Assembly: GCA_024226315.1 (NCBI GenBank)
Contig: JAAELT010000127.1
Span: 1-45,651, forward strand
From: a bacterium
GTDB lineage: Bacteria; Acidobacteriota; Thermoanaerobaculia; Multivoradales; J023
Direction: 5' to 3'
DNA length: 45,651 nucleotides
How positions within the stretch are numbered: position 1 is the first letter of the stretch; every line of letters begins with the position of its first letter. The notes below the pieces were generated by a model. That model did no database searches. It saw nothing but the letters and a program-made list of their open reading frames with translations, and was not told the origin of the DNA. This document shows, in pieces, positions 24,791 through 35,200 of this stretch. The translations under genes were made by a program, and so were the position numbers.

Positions 24791-24820
24791 TTGCGCGCGG
24801 CGTCGCGACGCCGCTACGAT
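24791..24820 (+). promoter_or_regulatory. Promoter placing transcription start at the ATG of the next gene
   Basis: TTGCGC (24791-24796), 18-nt spacer, TACGAT (24815-24820), then only 6 nt to the ATG at 24827. No Shine-Dalgarno is present. The geometry fits a leaderless message. Confidence 0.4.
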
Positions 24821-24826
24821 GCCGCC

Positions 24827-25855
24827 ATGGAGGCCGCCACTTCGACTCCCCAGACCGTACCCGGAGAGCCCGGGTCCAGGCCCGCGTGGCAGCGGATCGC
24901 GGGGATCGTCGGTGCCGTATTCCTGGGCGCGATCTTCCTGGTCGCGGCCTATGCCAAGACGCTCGATCCGGCCGCTTTCGCCAAGCAGATCACCCTCGAG
25001 GGACTGGACTTCCTACTGCCGGCCATGGCGGTGGCGCTGATTGCCCTCGCCCTGGAAGTGTTCCTGGGCGGTGCCTTGCTGCTGGCAGTGCGCCGCTGGT
25101 GGATCCTGGTGCCGACCTCCGCGCTGGTGGCTTTCTTCCTGTTTCTCACCGGCCGTGCCTACTGGCGTCACTCCCAGGGCATCGCCCCCGAGGACGACGC
25201 CGGCTGCGGCTGCTTCGGCAACCTGGTGGAGAGGACTCCGGCGGAGGCCTTCTGGCAGGATCTGGCGCTCATGGTGCCGGCCCTCCTGCTCGCCTGGCTG
25301 GCCTTCGATCGCGGTGGCGCTCGACCGCGTCTGCGGCTGGCGGCCGTCGCCGTGCTCACCGCGGCCACCATGCTGGTTGCCTGGAAGGCTCCCGAGCTGC
25401 CCCTCGACAATCTCGCCACCCGCCTCAAGCCCGGCGTCGAGCCCTTGTCGATCTGTGCGGGCTCGGCCGAGAACGGCTCGCGGGTATGTATGGACGCCGT
25501 GGTGCCCGAGCTCGCCGAAGGTGAGCACGTGGTGATCATGGCGGAGCTCGAGAGTGAAGCGCTGGGGGAGCACGTCGGGGCGCTCAACGAGTATCATTGG
25601 GGCGGTAGCGGGCCGTCGCTGTGGGTCTTGACCAGCGCGACGGAGGAGCAGGTTTTCAACTTCCGCTTCACCCGCGGACCGTCGTTCGAGCTGCGCGAGG
25701 CGCCAGCCGCGTTGCTGCGGCCGCTCTACCGTACCCTGCCCAGGTCGTTCCTGGTGCGTGACGGGCGGGTGGTGGAGACTTATCGAGGTCTGCCGCCGCT
25801 CGAGGAGTTGGCGGCGAGCCAGCCCGCGGCGGACGAAGCAGCGAAAGCAGGGTGA
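24827..25855 (+). CDS. MauE/DoxX-like membrane protein with thioredoxin-like C-terminus
   Basis: A 342-residue protein. Four hydrophobic helices occupy roughly residues 20-185 (GIVGAVFLGAIFLVAAYAKT, with LDPAAFAKQI typical of MauE/DoxX; then CGCFG before the last helices). The C-terminal ~150 residues resemble a thioredoxin-like fold seen attached to such domains (FNFRFTRGPSFELREAPAAL, LPRSFLVRDGRVVETYRGLP), but no CxxC is present there. MauE-type proteins help supply disulfide or thiol power to extracytoplasmic enzymes. It overlaps the open frame before the thioredoxin-like gene at 25897, suggesting a thiol-redox pair. Confidence 0.75.
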   Translation: MEAATSTPQTVPGEPGSRPAWQRIAGIVGAVFLGAIFLVAAYAKTLDPAAFAKQITLEGLDFLLPAMAVALIALALEVFLGGALLLAVRRWWILVPTSALVAFFLFLTGRAYWRHSQGIAPEDDAGCGCFGNLVERTPAEAFWQDLALMVPALLLAWLAFDRGGARPRLRLAAVAVLTAATMLVAWKAPELPLDNLATRLKPGVEPLSICAGSAENGSRVCMDAVVPELAEGEHVVIMAELESEALGEHVGALNEYHWGGSGPSLWVLTSATEEQVFNFRFTRGPSFELREAPAALLRPLYRTLPRSFLVRDGRVVETYRGLPPLEELAASQPAADEAAKAG

Positions 25856-25896
25856 TTTTCTCGCCGAGTTATTCTCTCAGAGGTATGAGGTCCACG

Positions 25897-26739
25897 ATGA
25901 ATCGACACCAAGCGACGATGCGCCCGGCAGCCGGGCGTGGAAATCTGACAACGGGGCTCCTGGCCGCGATGGCGCTGGCCATGGGCGCGTCGAGCGCGGC
26001 GGCGCAGGTGCCAGCCGACGCGGTCTTCAGCGGCTTCAAGCCCTCCGGCGACTTTTTCTTCGAGCTCGGCGGCGAGACGCTCGAGAACGCCGAGATCTTT
26101 CTTTCCGACAAGGCTGCCGCCTACCTGGTGATCGCGCCCGAGCTCGCTTCGCCGGTGCTGATCAGTCCGCGCACGCAGTCGGTGGAGACGGTCAGTTTCA
26201 TGAAGGTCGCCAAGCGCGAGGATGGCACCATCGATCTGCTGGCCGACGCTTCCTTCAACCGCCTGGGCTCGTTCAAGCTGCAGCAGCAGGAGGTCGTCTT
26301 CCAGGTCAAGGGCAAGACCGCCAAGCTCAAGAGGAAGCCGCCGCTTCTGGGCCAGCACCCGGCCGACACGCTGCGCAGCTACAAGCCCGAGTACGGCCGG
26401 AACGCTGATGCGTACAAACCGATCGAGAAGGCCGTCGCGAGCCTGCGCAAGCAGAGCAAGGACGTCCGCGTTTTGGTCTACTTCGGCACCTGGTGCCCGG
26501 TCTGCGGCCGCCAGGTGCCCAAGATCATCAAGGTGGCCGACCAGCTCGAGGGCTCGAAGGTCGGCTTCGAGTACTACGGCCTGCCGCAGCCGATGACCGA
26601 CGATCCGAAGACCAAGGAAGACGACGTCCACGGTGTGCCGACCGCGATCGTATACGTCGGCGGCAAGGAGATCGGGCGCCTGACCGGCGGAGACCTCAAC
26701 TCTCCGGAGAAGGCGATCTACCAGATGATCAACGGCTGA
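25897..26739 (+). CDS. Exported thioredoxin-like protein, WCPVC active site
   Basis: A 280-residue protein. A signal peptide (TTGLLAAMALAMGASSAAAQ) is followed by an unassigned ~150-residue domain (FFFELGGETLENAEIFLSDK) and a C-terminal thioredoxin fold with VYFGTWCPVCGRQVPKIIKV and the cis-Pro loop GVPTAIVYVGGKEIGR. It should act as a periplasmic thiol-disulfide oxidoreductase. The ATG at 25897 (GAGG six bases upstream) was preferred to earlier ATGs that lack ribosome-site spacing. It follows the MauE-like gene by 41 bp. After the stop, about 26740-26828 carries a start-less reading NDNTFARFGRDESADVFLAT that may be a gene remnant. Confidence 0.82.
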   Translation: MNRHQATMRPAAGRGNLTTGLLAAMALAMGASSAAAQVPADAVFSGFKPSGDFFFELGGETLENAEIFLSDKAAAYLVIAPELASPVLISPRTQSVETVSFMKVAKREDGTIDLLADASFNRLGSFKLQQQEVVFQVKGKTAKLKRKPPLLGQHPADTLRSYKPEYGRNADAYKPIEKAVASLRKQSKDVRVLVYFGTWCPVCGRQVPKIIKVADQLEGSKVGFEYYGLPQPMTDDPKTKEDDVHGVPTAIVYVGGKEIGRLTGGDLNSPEKAIYQMING

Positions 26740-26828
26740 ACGACAATACCTTCGCCCGCTTCGGTCGCGACGAAAGCGCCGACGTGTTCCTGGCGACAGT
26801 GCGCTGGGAGATGGACTGGAGCAGGTAG

Positions 26829-27560
26829 CTACTCGTCGCCGTGGTGGAAGCGGTGCATCTCCTTGCAGTCGAGGCTCTCGTCGTTGACGCTGCAGTCGCA
26901 GTCCCCGCCGTCGCACTCGATCCGCACCTCGCAGTCGTCTCCGCCGCAGTCGAGCTCGAGATCACTGCCCGAGAAGCTCCAGGAGCGACCCGGGGCCTCG
27001 CGCTCCTCGATCATGGCGGTGAGGTTCTCGACCCGGCCGTCGCGCCATAGCTCGAGGGTCGCGGCCTCGCCGTCCTCACGGCCGCGGATCATCCGCGCCA
27101 GGTCTCTGCCCGAGTCCACCGCGTCGCCGTCGACCGCGGTGATGATGTCGCCGACCTCGATTCCGGCGCGGCTGGCCGGGCTGTCCTCGTAGACCTTCGA
27201 GATCATCACGCTGGCGTCTTCCGGCACGCCGAAGTGCAGGCGCAGCTCCGGCGTCAGCTCGCTCAAGCCCACGCCCAGAAAACCGCCGCCGTGGTGGCCG
27301 TGGCCAAAGAAGTGCTTGCCGTGACCGCCGTGGCCGCCGTGGTGAGCGACCCAGGTAGAGGCGTCGCCCTCGATCTCGACCTTCTTGCCGTCGTCGCCGA
27401 CGAAGACCATCACGCGGCGACCGTCCTCGTCCTTCTCGGTATGGATCTCGACGTCTTCGACGATGCGGATCTCGACGTCGTCGTCGCCGGCGAAAGCGGT
27501 CACGGCGAAGGCGGTCATGGCAAGCAGCATGCTCAGGATCCAGGGGCTCTTCTTGGGCAT
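26829..27560 (-). CDS. Exported PDZ-domain protein
   Basis: A 243-residue protein with signal peptide (SPWILSMLLAMTAFAVTAFA) and a ribosome site GGAGAG before the ATG at 27560. A His/Gly-rich linker (HHGGHGGHGKHFFGHGHHGG) could bind metal. The PDZ domain follows (GFLGVGLSELTPELRLHFGV, SPASRAGIEVGDIITAVDG, LARMIRG). The acidic C-terminus carries a Cys cluster (CGGDDCEVRIECDGGDCDCS). There is no protease domain, so it is a scaffold or sensor-like PDZ protein rather than DegP. It faces the thioredoxin-like gene tail to tail. Confidence 0.8.
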   Translation of the reverse strand: MPKKSPWILSMLLAMTAFAVTAFAGDDDVEIRIVEDVEIHTEKDEDGRRVMVFVGDDGKKVEIEGDASTWVAHHGGHGGHGKHFFGHGHHGGGFLGVGLSELTPELRLHFGVPEDASVMISKVYEDSPASRAGIEVGDIITAVDGDAVDSGRDLARMIRGREDGEAATLELWRDGRVENLTAMIEEREAPGRSWSFSGSDLELDCGGDDCEVRIECDGGDCDCSVNDESLDCKEMHRFHHGDE

Positions 27561-27659
27561 CGGACTCTCCTCTATCTGGATAGATGTACACACGGCAAAC
27601 TCTTCGTGTCGCCCCTTCAAACGCCCGAGCCGGGAAAAAGTTCCTTCAATCGTCCTCTT

Positions 27660-29153
27660 TCAGAAGCCCTTGCGCTGCAGCGTCCGGCGGTCGATACCCA
27701 GGATCTTGGCGGCGGCGCTCTTGTTGCCGCCGGTGAGCCGCAACACGCGGTCGATGTGGCGGCGCTCGACGGTGGAGAGGTCGAGCGGACCGGCGGTGTC
27801 GTCGCCGGAGCCGCCGATCAGGCTGCGCAGCAGCTCGACGTCGACCACCCCGTCGGCCAGCGACACCGCGCCCTCGATCATGTTCTGAAGCTCACGCACG
27901 TTGCCCGGATAGTCATAGGCCAGGAGCAGCGCCAGCGCCTCGGCGTCGATCTGTGGCGTCGCGATCTCCTCGCGCCGACAGAAGTCCTCGGAGAACAGCC
28001 GCACCAGCTGCGGGATGTCCTGCCGCCTCTGACGCAGGGGCGGCAGCTCGACGTCGACGCCCTTGAGACGGTAGTAGAGGTCCTCGCGGAAGCGGCCCTC
28101 CGTCACCAGCGACTCGAGGTTGCGGTGGGTCGCGGCAATCACCCGCACGTCGACGGGGACCGCCTTGTGGCTGCCGACGTGGGTGACCTCGCGCTCCTGG
28201 AGAGCGCGCAGCAGCTTGACCTGCAGCGCCAGCTCGAGGTCGCCGATCTCATCGAGAAACAGGGTGCCGCCGTCAGCCAGCTCGAACTTGCCGCGGCGCG
28301 CCTGGACGCCGGTGGCCACACCGCCCTCGATGCCGAACAGCTCGCTCTCGAGCAGCGTCTCGGGCATTGCGGCGCAGTTGATCGCGATCAGCGCGCCAGC
28401 CCGGCCGGAGAGCGAGTGGATCAGCTTCGCCATCAGCTCCTTGCCGGTGCCGCTCTCGCCCTTGAGCAAGATCGTCACCTTGCGCGGCGCAACCCTCTCG
28501 ACCACGTCCACTACCCGCCGCATGGCAGGCGCCTGGGCGACGAATCGGTGGCCGGCGACCTCTTCCACCAAGCGGCCCTTGAGGATTTTGTTCTCCTCCT
28601 GCAATCGTTCGCGCTGAGTGGTCAAATCCTCCAGCTGGCGGGCGCTGTCGAGCGCCACGCCGGCGAGCGCCGCCACCGAATCCAGAAAGCGGCGGTCCGC
28701 GCGGCTGAAGGCGGATTCCGGATCGGCGCGGGATTCCTTGTCGAGGAGCGCGATAAACCCCAGGTAGACGCCGCGGTAGACCAGCGGTGTGGCGATGAGC
28801 TCGCGGAAGGTACGTCCCATCCACTCGCCGTCGCGGCGCACCAGGCCCGAACCCTGGGCAAGTAGGTCGCGCCACAGCGAATCGGCGAGAAGCTCATCGC
28901 CGGCGGGCGGTTTGTCGAGCCAGCCGACGCTGGCGACCGCGCGAGCGCCGCCGAACGGGTCCCGGGTCACCGCGGTCGCTGTCGCCGGGTCGAGCACCGC
29001 GCAGACCTGCTGCAACAGCTCCTCCACCAACTCGCCCTCCGGCCGGTCGGCGTGGAGCGCCAAAGCCAGATCATAGAGCGTCTCGAGCTGCAGAATGCGC
29101 CGTTTTTCGGCGAAGTCGGTGGTGCGCCGGGTGAGGACCTCCACGGGATCCAT
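27660..29153 (-). CDS. GAF-domain sigma-54-type activator with altered GAFTGA loop
   Basis: A 497-residue transcription regulator. Residues ~25-170 are a GAF sensor ([16 protein letters not shown]), then a linker helix, then the AAA+ core with Walker A GESGTGKE and [11 protein letters not shown], and a Fis-type HTH at the end ([20 protein letters not shown]). The loop that should read GAFTGA to touch sigma-54 reads GVATGV (in [18 protein letters not shown]), so normal sigma-54 remodelling is doubtful unless the variant has been kept for it. It is divergent from the hybrid histidine kinase at 29241, likely its signalling partner. Confidence 0.88.
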   Translation of the reverse strand: MDPVEVLTRRTTDFAEKRRILQLETLYDLALALHADRPEGELVEELLQQVCAVLDPATATAVTRDPFGGARAVASVGWLDKPPAGDELLADSLWRDLLAQGSGLVRRDGEWMGRTFRELIATPLVYRGVYLGFIALLDKESRADPESAFSRADRRFLDSVAALAGVALDSARQLEDLTTQRERLQEENKILKGRLVEEVAGHRFVAQAPAMRRVVDVVERVAPRKVTILLKGESGTGKELMAKLIHSLSGRAGALIAINCAAMPETLLESELFGIEGGVATGVQARRGKFELADGGTLFLDEIGDLELALQVKLLRALQEREVTHVGSHKAVPVDVRVIAATHRNLESLVTEGRFREDLYYRLKGVDVELPPLRQRRQDIPQLVRLFSEDFCRREEIATPQIDAEALALLLAYDYPGNVRELQNMIEGAVSLADGVVDVELLRSLIGGSGDDTAGPLDLSTVERRHIDRVLRLTGGNKSAAAKILGIDRRTLQRKGF

Positions 29154-29240
29154 TCTTACACAGAGGCCCGGGGATAATTGACCGGGGCGCGTAGGAGATA
29201 CACTCGCGCCTCACTCTTCAGGGGAAATGGGGAGGCCGCG

Positions 29241-31016
29241 GTGAGCACGGAAGTCGAACAAGCGATCGAGCGTGGATGGCCGGAGCGGTTGCTGCGGCCA
29301 GTCGACCGGCTGATCCCGGCCCGGCTTCGAGGCAACGACACCGCGCTGTGGCAGAGTCGGTTGCTGATCCTGATCTCCTTCACCGGCTTCTTCTGGGGAC
29401 CCGCTTTTTCCCTGTTCTATTTCTTCGTCTTCGATGCCCCCGTGATGGGCGCCGCCCTCGTGCTTGCCGGGCTCGGAATCCTGACAGTGCCTTTCGTCCT
29501 CCGCGGCACCGGCAACCTCCACCTCGCCGCCCACATGCTGTTCGCAATTCTCTTCCTGGTCGTGATCGGCGTCACCCTGGTGCGCGGCGGCTATCCCGTC
29601 TCGGGTCTGGTATGGAGCGCGGCGATTCCGATGCTGGCGATCTTCCTGACCAACCGGCGCTCGGCGGTCGTCTGGGCTTTCCTGGTGTTCACCAAGTACG
29701 TGGCTTTCGGACTCTTGATCGCCACCGGCCGCTTTCCTCGGGATCGGATGGGTGGCGAGGACAGGCTCCTGCTCGACACCCTGGGGTTGGCCGCATTCCT
29801 GGCACTCCTGCTCTCGATCGCCGTCATCTACGAGCTCGAAAGGACCCGGACACTGGCGATCACCGAAGCTGCCAACCGGGCGAAGTCGGATTTCCTCGCC
29901 CGCATGAGTCACGAGATCCGGACCCCGATGAATGGCGTGATCGGCATGACCGGACTGCTCCTCGACAGCGACCTCACCCACCGTCAGTACGAGCACGCCC
30001 TGACCATCCGGCGGTCGGGCAACGCCCTGCTCGAGATCATCAACGATCTGCTCGATTTCTCGAAGATCGAACAAGGAGTGCTGGAGCTCGAGCCGAGCCG
30101 GTTCCACCTGCGCGACGAGCTCGACGGGATCATCGATCTGCTCTCCGAGCCGGCGGTCGGAAAGGGCATCGAGCTTCGCTGTCAGGTCGCCGAAGACCTG
30201 CCGGAATGGTTGCTGGGCGATGCCGGGCGCCTGCGTCAGATCCTGATCAATTTGATCGGTAACGCGGTCAAGTTCACCGAGCAGGGAGAGGTCCTGGTGC
30301 GGGCACGAGTCGGCGAGCGGGTGTCCGACGGAGACATGGACGACGAGACGCTGATGGTCCGCATCGACGTCAGCGATACCGGCATTGGCGTACCGCCAGA
30401 CCGGCTCGCCGCCATCTTCGAGCCCTTTGCCCAGGCCCAGGAGTCAGCCTCTCGGCAGCACGAGGGCACGGGACTGGGGCTGGCCATCTGTCGCCAGCTG
30501 GCGACGATGATGGGAGGGGAGGTCTGGGCCGAGAGCCGGCCCGGTGAAGGCAGCACGTTCTCGTTCACGATTCGCCTGGAGTCGTCTGCGCCCGCCGAGG
30601 ATCTTCCTCAGGCACCGTCTCCGTCACCCGCGCCGATCGTCTCCGGCACGTCTCGCGCCAGGGTTCTGGTGGCGGAAGACAACCGCGTCAACCAGATGGT
30701 CGCCGAAGCGATGCTGGACAAGCTCGGCTATCGCGTCGACGTGGTCGCCAACGGCCTGGAGGTTCTCGACGCGTTGGAACGTGCCCCCTACGACCTGGTG
30801 TTGATGGACCTGCAGATGCCGGAGATGGACGGCTATCGTGCTTCCGCGGAGATTCGCCAGCGCTCCGAGCTGGACGGCATCCCGATCGTGGCGATGACCG
30901 CGCACGCGATGGCGAGCGACCGGGAGAAGTGCCTTTCGGCCGGGATGAACGACTACGTCTCGAAGCCCGTACAGGCCGAGGTACTGGGCAAGGTCCTGGA
31001 ACGGTGGATCGGGTAG
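29241..31016 (+). CDS. Hybrid histidine kinase with membrane sensor
   Basis: A 591-residue protein: six or so hydrophobic helices within residues ~45-215 as sensor region, then HisKA ([20 protein letters not shown], phospho-acceptor His), HATPase ([36 protein letters not shown]), and a C-terminal receiver ([41 protein letters not shown]). GTG start at 29241 is supported by GGGGAGG five bases upstream. Output would need a phosphotransfer partner or is the receiver itself. Divergent from the GAF activator. Confidence 0.93.
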   Translation: MSTEVEQAIERGWPERLLRPVDRLIPARLRGNDTALWQSRLLILISFTGFFWGPAFSLFYFFVFDAPVMGAALVLAGLGILTVPFVLRGTGNLHLAAHMLFAILFLVVIGVTLVRGGYPVSGLVWSAAIPMLAIFLTNRRSAVVWAFLVFTKYVAFGLLIATGRFPRDRMGGEDRLLLDTLGLAAFLALLLSIAVIYELERTRTLAITEAANRAKSDFLARMSHEIRTPMNGVIGMTGLLLDSDLTHRQYEHALTIRRSGNALLEIINDLLDFSKIEQGVLELEPSRFHLRDELDGIIDLLSEPAVGKGIELRCQVAEDLPEWLLGDAGRLRQILINLIGNAVKFTEQGEVLVRARVGERVSDGDMDDETLMVRIDVSDTGIGVPPDRLAAIFEPFAQAQESASRQHEGTGLGLAICRQLATMMGGEVWAESRPGEGSTFSFTIRLESSAPAEDLPQAPSPSPAPIVSGTSRARVLVAEDNRVNQMVAEAMLDKLGYRVDVVANGLEVLDALERAPYDLVLMDLQMPEMDGYRASAEIRQRSELDGIPIVAMTAHAMASDREKCLSAGMNDYVSKPVQAEVLGKVLERWIG

Positions 31017-31052
31017 GATCCGGCAGCCTCGGCAGTCACGACGAGACTCCTC

Positions 31053-32033
31053 ATGCTGGCCGTCCTTCCCACTTCCCGCGCGCCCGTCCACCAGCGCGAG
31101 CCGGTGTTGGGTGAGATGCCCGATCCGCGACCAGGGAAGGGTGAGGCGTTGCTGCGCGTCCGCGCGTCCGCCCTGAACCGCGCCGACCTGCTGCAGATCC
31201 GTGGCCTCTATCCGCCGCCACCGGGCGAGAGCGAGGTGCCCGGGCTCGAATGTGCCGGCGAGGTCACGGAGCTCGGACCCGAGGTAAGTGGCTGGAAGGT
31301 CGGCGACCGGGCGATGGCGCTCCTGGCCGGTGGCGGACAGGCCGAGAAGGTCGCTGTGCCTACCGGGCAGCTGATGCAGATTCCCGACGGTCTCGGCTAC
31401 GAGGACGCCGCGGCCCTGCCGGAGGTGGCGCTCACCTCGTGGACCAACCTGATCGCGGAGGGCCGGCTCGAGCGGGGGCAGAGCGTGTTGATCACCGCCG
31501 CGGCCTCGGGCGTCGGCACCTTCGCGGTGCAGTTGGCTCGCGAGCTGGGCGCACGGGTGTTGGTAGCCGGGCGTGACATGCTGCGATTGGAGCGATTGCG
31601 CGAGCTCGGCGCCGAGGCCTGTATCCCGCTGGATGAATCGCTGCCGGCGGCGGTGCGCGCCATCACCGATGGCCCGGGCGTCGACCTGGTGATCGATCTC
31701 GCCGGTGGCGCCGAGCTGAGCCATCGCCTGAAGGCACTCAGGAATCGAGGCCGCTTGGTGCTGGTCGGGCTCCTCGCCGGTGCCGCCGCCCAGATCGATC
31801 TCGGCGACGTGCTGCGCCGCCGGCTGCGGCTCACCGGCTCGGTGCTGCGCGCCCGCTCGCGCGAGGAGAAGGCTCGGCTGGTGGCCGACTTTTCCGCCTT
31901 CGCCGCCGAACGTCTGGTCGACGGGCGGCTGCGTCCGATCATCCACCAGGTGATCCCGCTCACCAGAGTCGCCGAAGCCTACGCGCTCATGGAGCGGGGC
32001 GGGGTGTTCGGCAAACTCGTTCTCAGCGTTTAG
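31053..32033 (+). CDS. NAD(P)H quinone oxidoreductase, PIG3-like MDR
   Basis: A 326-residue zinc-free medium-chain dehydrogenase. ALNRADLLQIRGLYPPPPGE is typical of the TP53I3/PIG3 group; PGLECAGEV, GDRAMALLAGGG and the NADPH site AAASGVGTFAVQLA follow. It ends with GGVFGKLVLSV as usual. It reduces quinones or similar carbonyls in the cytoplasm. It lies 36 bp after the histidine kinase gene, probably by chance. Its stop is immediately followed by the tail of an SDR gene. Confidence 0.9.
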   Translation: MLAVLPTSRAPVHQREPVLGEMPDPRPGKGEALLRVRASALNRADLLQIRGLYPPPPGESEVPGLECAGEVTELGPEVSGWKVGDRAMALLAGGGQAEKVAVPTGQLMQIPDGLGYEDAAALPEVALTSWTNLIAEGRLERGQSVLITAAASGVGTFAVQLARELGARVLVAGRDMLRLERLRELGAEACIPLDESLPAAVRAITDGPGVDLVIDLAGGAELSHRLKALRNRGRLVLVGLLAGAAAQIDLGDVLRRRLRLTGSVLRARSREEKARLVADFSAFAAERLVDGRLRPIIHQVIPLTRVAEAYALMERGGVFGKLVLSV

Positions 32034-32096
32034 GGTGGCGGCTACGTTACCGGGCAGAACCTCCGCGTAGACGGCGGGTTGACGCGGTCGGTGTGA
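32034..32096 (+). pseudogene. C-terminal tail of a short-chain dehydrogenase
   Basis: Directly after the stop of the quinone oxidoreductase, in the same frame, 20 codons read GGYVTGQNLRVDGGLTRSV to a TGA. YVTGQ-x-L-x-VDGG is the well known end of SDR enzymes. Nothing of the rest of the gene is present, so this is a deletion remnant. Confidence 0.6.
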
Positions 32097-32132
32097 GGGC
32101 GTGTCGCAACGATCCCCCGGGTTGATCCACCG

Positions 32133-32242
32133 AACCCGGGGTTGAAAACCCCAGGCTACTATCTATCGTCCCTCCGGGACTCCAGAGCAAACCGAGCCCT
32201 GCAAGGGCGATAGGCAGTAGCCGGGGGTTTCAACCCCCGGGG
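32133..32242. repeat. Composite palindromic element (two REP-like arms, inverted)
   Basis: Arm 1 (32133-32160) is an inverted, slightly diverged copy and arm 2 (32216-32242) is identical to the 27-nt repeat at 18667. Between them, CTATCGTCCCT (from about 32163) and AGGGCGATAG (about 32204-32213) are nested inverted repeats. The whole ~110 bp can fold as one long hairpin or cruciform. It sits between convergent genes, and the stop codon of the minus-strand gene (32230-32232) lies in arm 2. Confidence 0.75.
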
Positions 32243-35200
32243 GTTTTGGTGGATTGGTCGTTCAACGACCAGTCATACGACGAATATTCGACGTCGTAAT
32301 CGCCGCTCCGCAGGTATTCCCCGTCCGCCTCGTCGAGGTAGCCGGCGATGAAATTCAACACGGCGCGTTCGGCGTCGCCGTGGCCCTCGAAGCCCTCCTC
32401 GGGCTCGTAGCTCTCCTCGAAGTCACCGCCGTACCAGTCGAGGATCTTCGACAGGTAGACCTTGCCGGCCTCGCGGTCGATGCGGAACGAGCGGTCCAGG
32501 AAGCGACGGGTCTGGTCATCGAGCTGCTCGTCGAGGCGTTCTTCGACGAAGGGCTCGCCCCGCAACGGCGGGCAGCTGATCGCCGCGCATACCAGGGCGG
32601 CGTGGATCCGCGGCTCGTCGTACTCCACGCGTAGCACCTGGTGCTCGATGTCGTTGAGCGTCATGTCGCGGCCCATGATCTTGAAGCTGAGCTTGTCCCA
32701 GACCCCGGGGATCCACCGGATGCCGCGCGGATGCATGATCGAGCCTACCGACGCCTTGCGCTCGATCGGGTAATTCTCGACGATGGCCAGCAGCGTCAGA
32801 GCGTTGTAGGCGTTCGACCAGAAGGCGATCTGCCGCTCTTCGCTCCAGCTCTCGTACTCCGCGGGATCCAGGGTGGCGAGGCTCGCGTAGGTCGCGTCCA
32901 GGCTTCCGCGGTCGGCCGAAAGGCCGGCGTAGTCGACCAGGCCTTCGCCGTCGACCCGTTCGAGTACCGAGGTGTAGGCCGCGTCGGTGAACGAGAGGCC
33001 CACGAGCTCGGTCTCGATCAGCGGCATGTCCGTCGATCCCCGCGACGTCATCGCCACGCCGCCGATCGCCAGGGCGACGATCAGGGTGGCCGCGGCGGCC
33101 GCCGCCCGGGTGCGGCCGCTGAGCGGCTCGCCGCGGCGCCAGGCGTGGAACTTCTCGACCATCGCCAGCACCTTCTCCGGCGCGTGGGCCTTCTTCCACA
33201 CGCCGGCGGCGTACTTGTTGGCCTCCGCCAGGGTGGGGTAGGTGTGGATCGTGCCGAGGATCTTGTTGAGCCCGAGGCCGTGCTTCATGGCCAGCACGTA
33301 CTCGGCCATCAGGTCGCCGGCATGCGGGCCGGCGATGGTGACGCCAAGAATTCTGTCCTTGCCGGGTTGGGTGAGCACCTTGACCACACCGTAGGCCTCG
33401 CCGTCGGCGATCGCGCGGTCCAGATCGTCGATGCCGTAGGTCGACACCTCGTAGGGGATCTCCTGCTCTTTGGCTTCGAGCTCGTTCAGACCCACCCGGG
33501 CGACTTCGGGGTCGGTGAACGTCGTCCATGGGATCACCCGGTAGTCGGCCTTGAACTCCTTGAACGGAGAGAACAGCGCGTTGACCGATGCATACCATGC
33601 CTGGTGCGAGGCGACGTGGGTGAACTGGTAGGGGCCGGCGACGTCGCCGCAGACGTAGATGTTGGGGTAGTTGGTGCGCAGGAACTCGTCGGACTGCACG
33701 GTGCCGTTCGGCGCGATCTCGATCCCCATCTCCTCGAGGCCGAAGCCCTTCACCCGGGGGCGGCGGCCGAGCGCCACGATCACCTGGTCGAAGTCGATCC
33801 GCACCTCGTTGCTGTCAACGTCTTGGGCCAGCATGTAGCGCCCCGCGTCGTCGACGCCGAAGCTGGTGGCCTTGTGGCCGGTCAGCACTCGCACGCCCTC
33901 TTCTTCGAAGCGCTCCTTGACCATGTCCGAGATCTCGGGGTCTTCGCGGGAGAGGATGCGCGGCAGCATCTCGACCTGGGTGACCTCCGAGCCCAGGCGG
34001 GCGAAGGCCTGGGTCATCTCGGAGCCGATCGGTCCGCCGCCCAGGACCACCAGGCGCCGGGGAAGCTCGCGCAGCTCCCACAGGTTGTCGCTGGTCAGGG
34101 GGTCGACCTGGTCGAGACCGGGGATCGGCGGCACCAGGGGGCCGGCGCCGGTGGCGATGACGATGTTGCGGGTGGTCAGCACACGATCACCGACCCTCAC
34201 CTTCCAAGGGCTCTCGATGGTCGCCTCGCCCTCCACGCAATCGACGCCCAGCCCGGTGTAGCGCTCCACCGAGTCGTGGGGCTCGATTTCCTTGATCACC
34301 CGGTGCACCCGGTCCATGACCTGGGCGAAGTCGAAGTCGACCTCCGCGGAGCGGAACCCCCAATCCTCGGCGCGCTTGGCGTAGTGCAGCATCTTGGCCG
34401 AGCGGATCAGCGCCTTGGACGGAACGCAGCCGGTGTTGAGGCAGTCACCGCCCATCTGGTGCTTCTCGATCAACGCCACCTTGGCCTTGACCGCGGCCGA
34501 GATCAGCGACGCCACCAGGCCGCCCGAGCCGGCGCCGATCACCACCACGTTGTAGTCGTAGGAGTCGGGCTTCTGGTGCTTGCGGAACACCCGTCGAGCC
34601 TTGATCACGTTCATGATCTTGCGGGCGATGAACGGAAACAACGCCAGCAGCACGAACGCGCCCCACAGCTGGGGCGAGAGCAGGCCGCTGGCCGATTCCA
34701 GCTTGCCGATCTGGTCGCCGGCGTTGACGTAGACCGCGGTGCCGGCCAGCATGCCGAGCTGGCTGACCCAGTAGAAGGTCCAGGTGCGCATCTTGGTGAG
34801 ACCGGCGCCGAGGTTGATCAGGAAGAACGGCACCACCGGGATCAACCGCAGGGTGAAGAGGTAGAAGCCGCCTTCTTTCTTGATGCCCTCGTTGAAGGCG
34901 CGCAGCTTGTGACCGTACCGTTTCTGGATCGAATCGCGGAACAGGTAGCGCGACACCAGCATCGCCACCGTGGCGCCGATGGTGCTGGCGAACGACACGA
35001 CCAGCGTGCCGAGGACCAGCCCGAAGAGCACGCCACCGGCGATCGTCATCAAGGCCGCGCCAGGCAGCTGGGCAGCGGCCATCACGATGTAGGCGAGGGC
35101 GAAGCCGACGACCCAGAGCGCCTGGTTCTCCTCGACCGAGGCTCGCAGCTCGCCCTGTCGCGACTTCAGGTTTTCGAAGGTGATCTGTTCGTGCCAGCCT

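Noticed and set aside
29178..29204. Promoter TTGACC-N15-TACACT before the histidine kinase
   Set aside because: Spacer of 15 is too short for a confident sigma-70 call.
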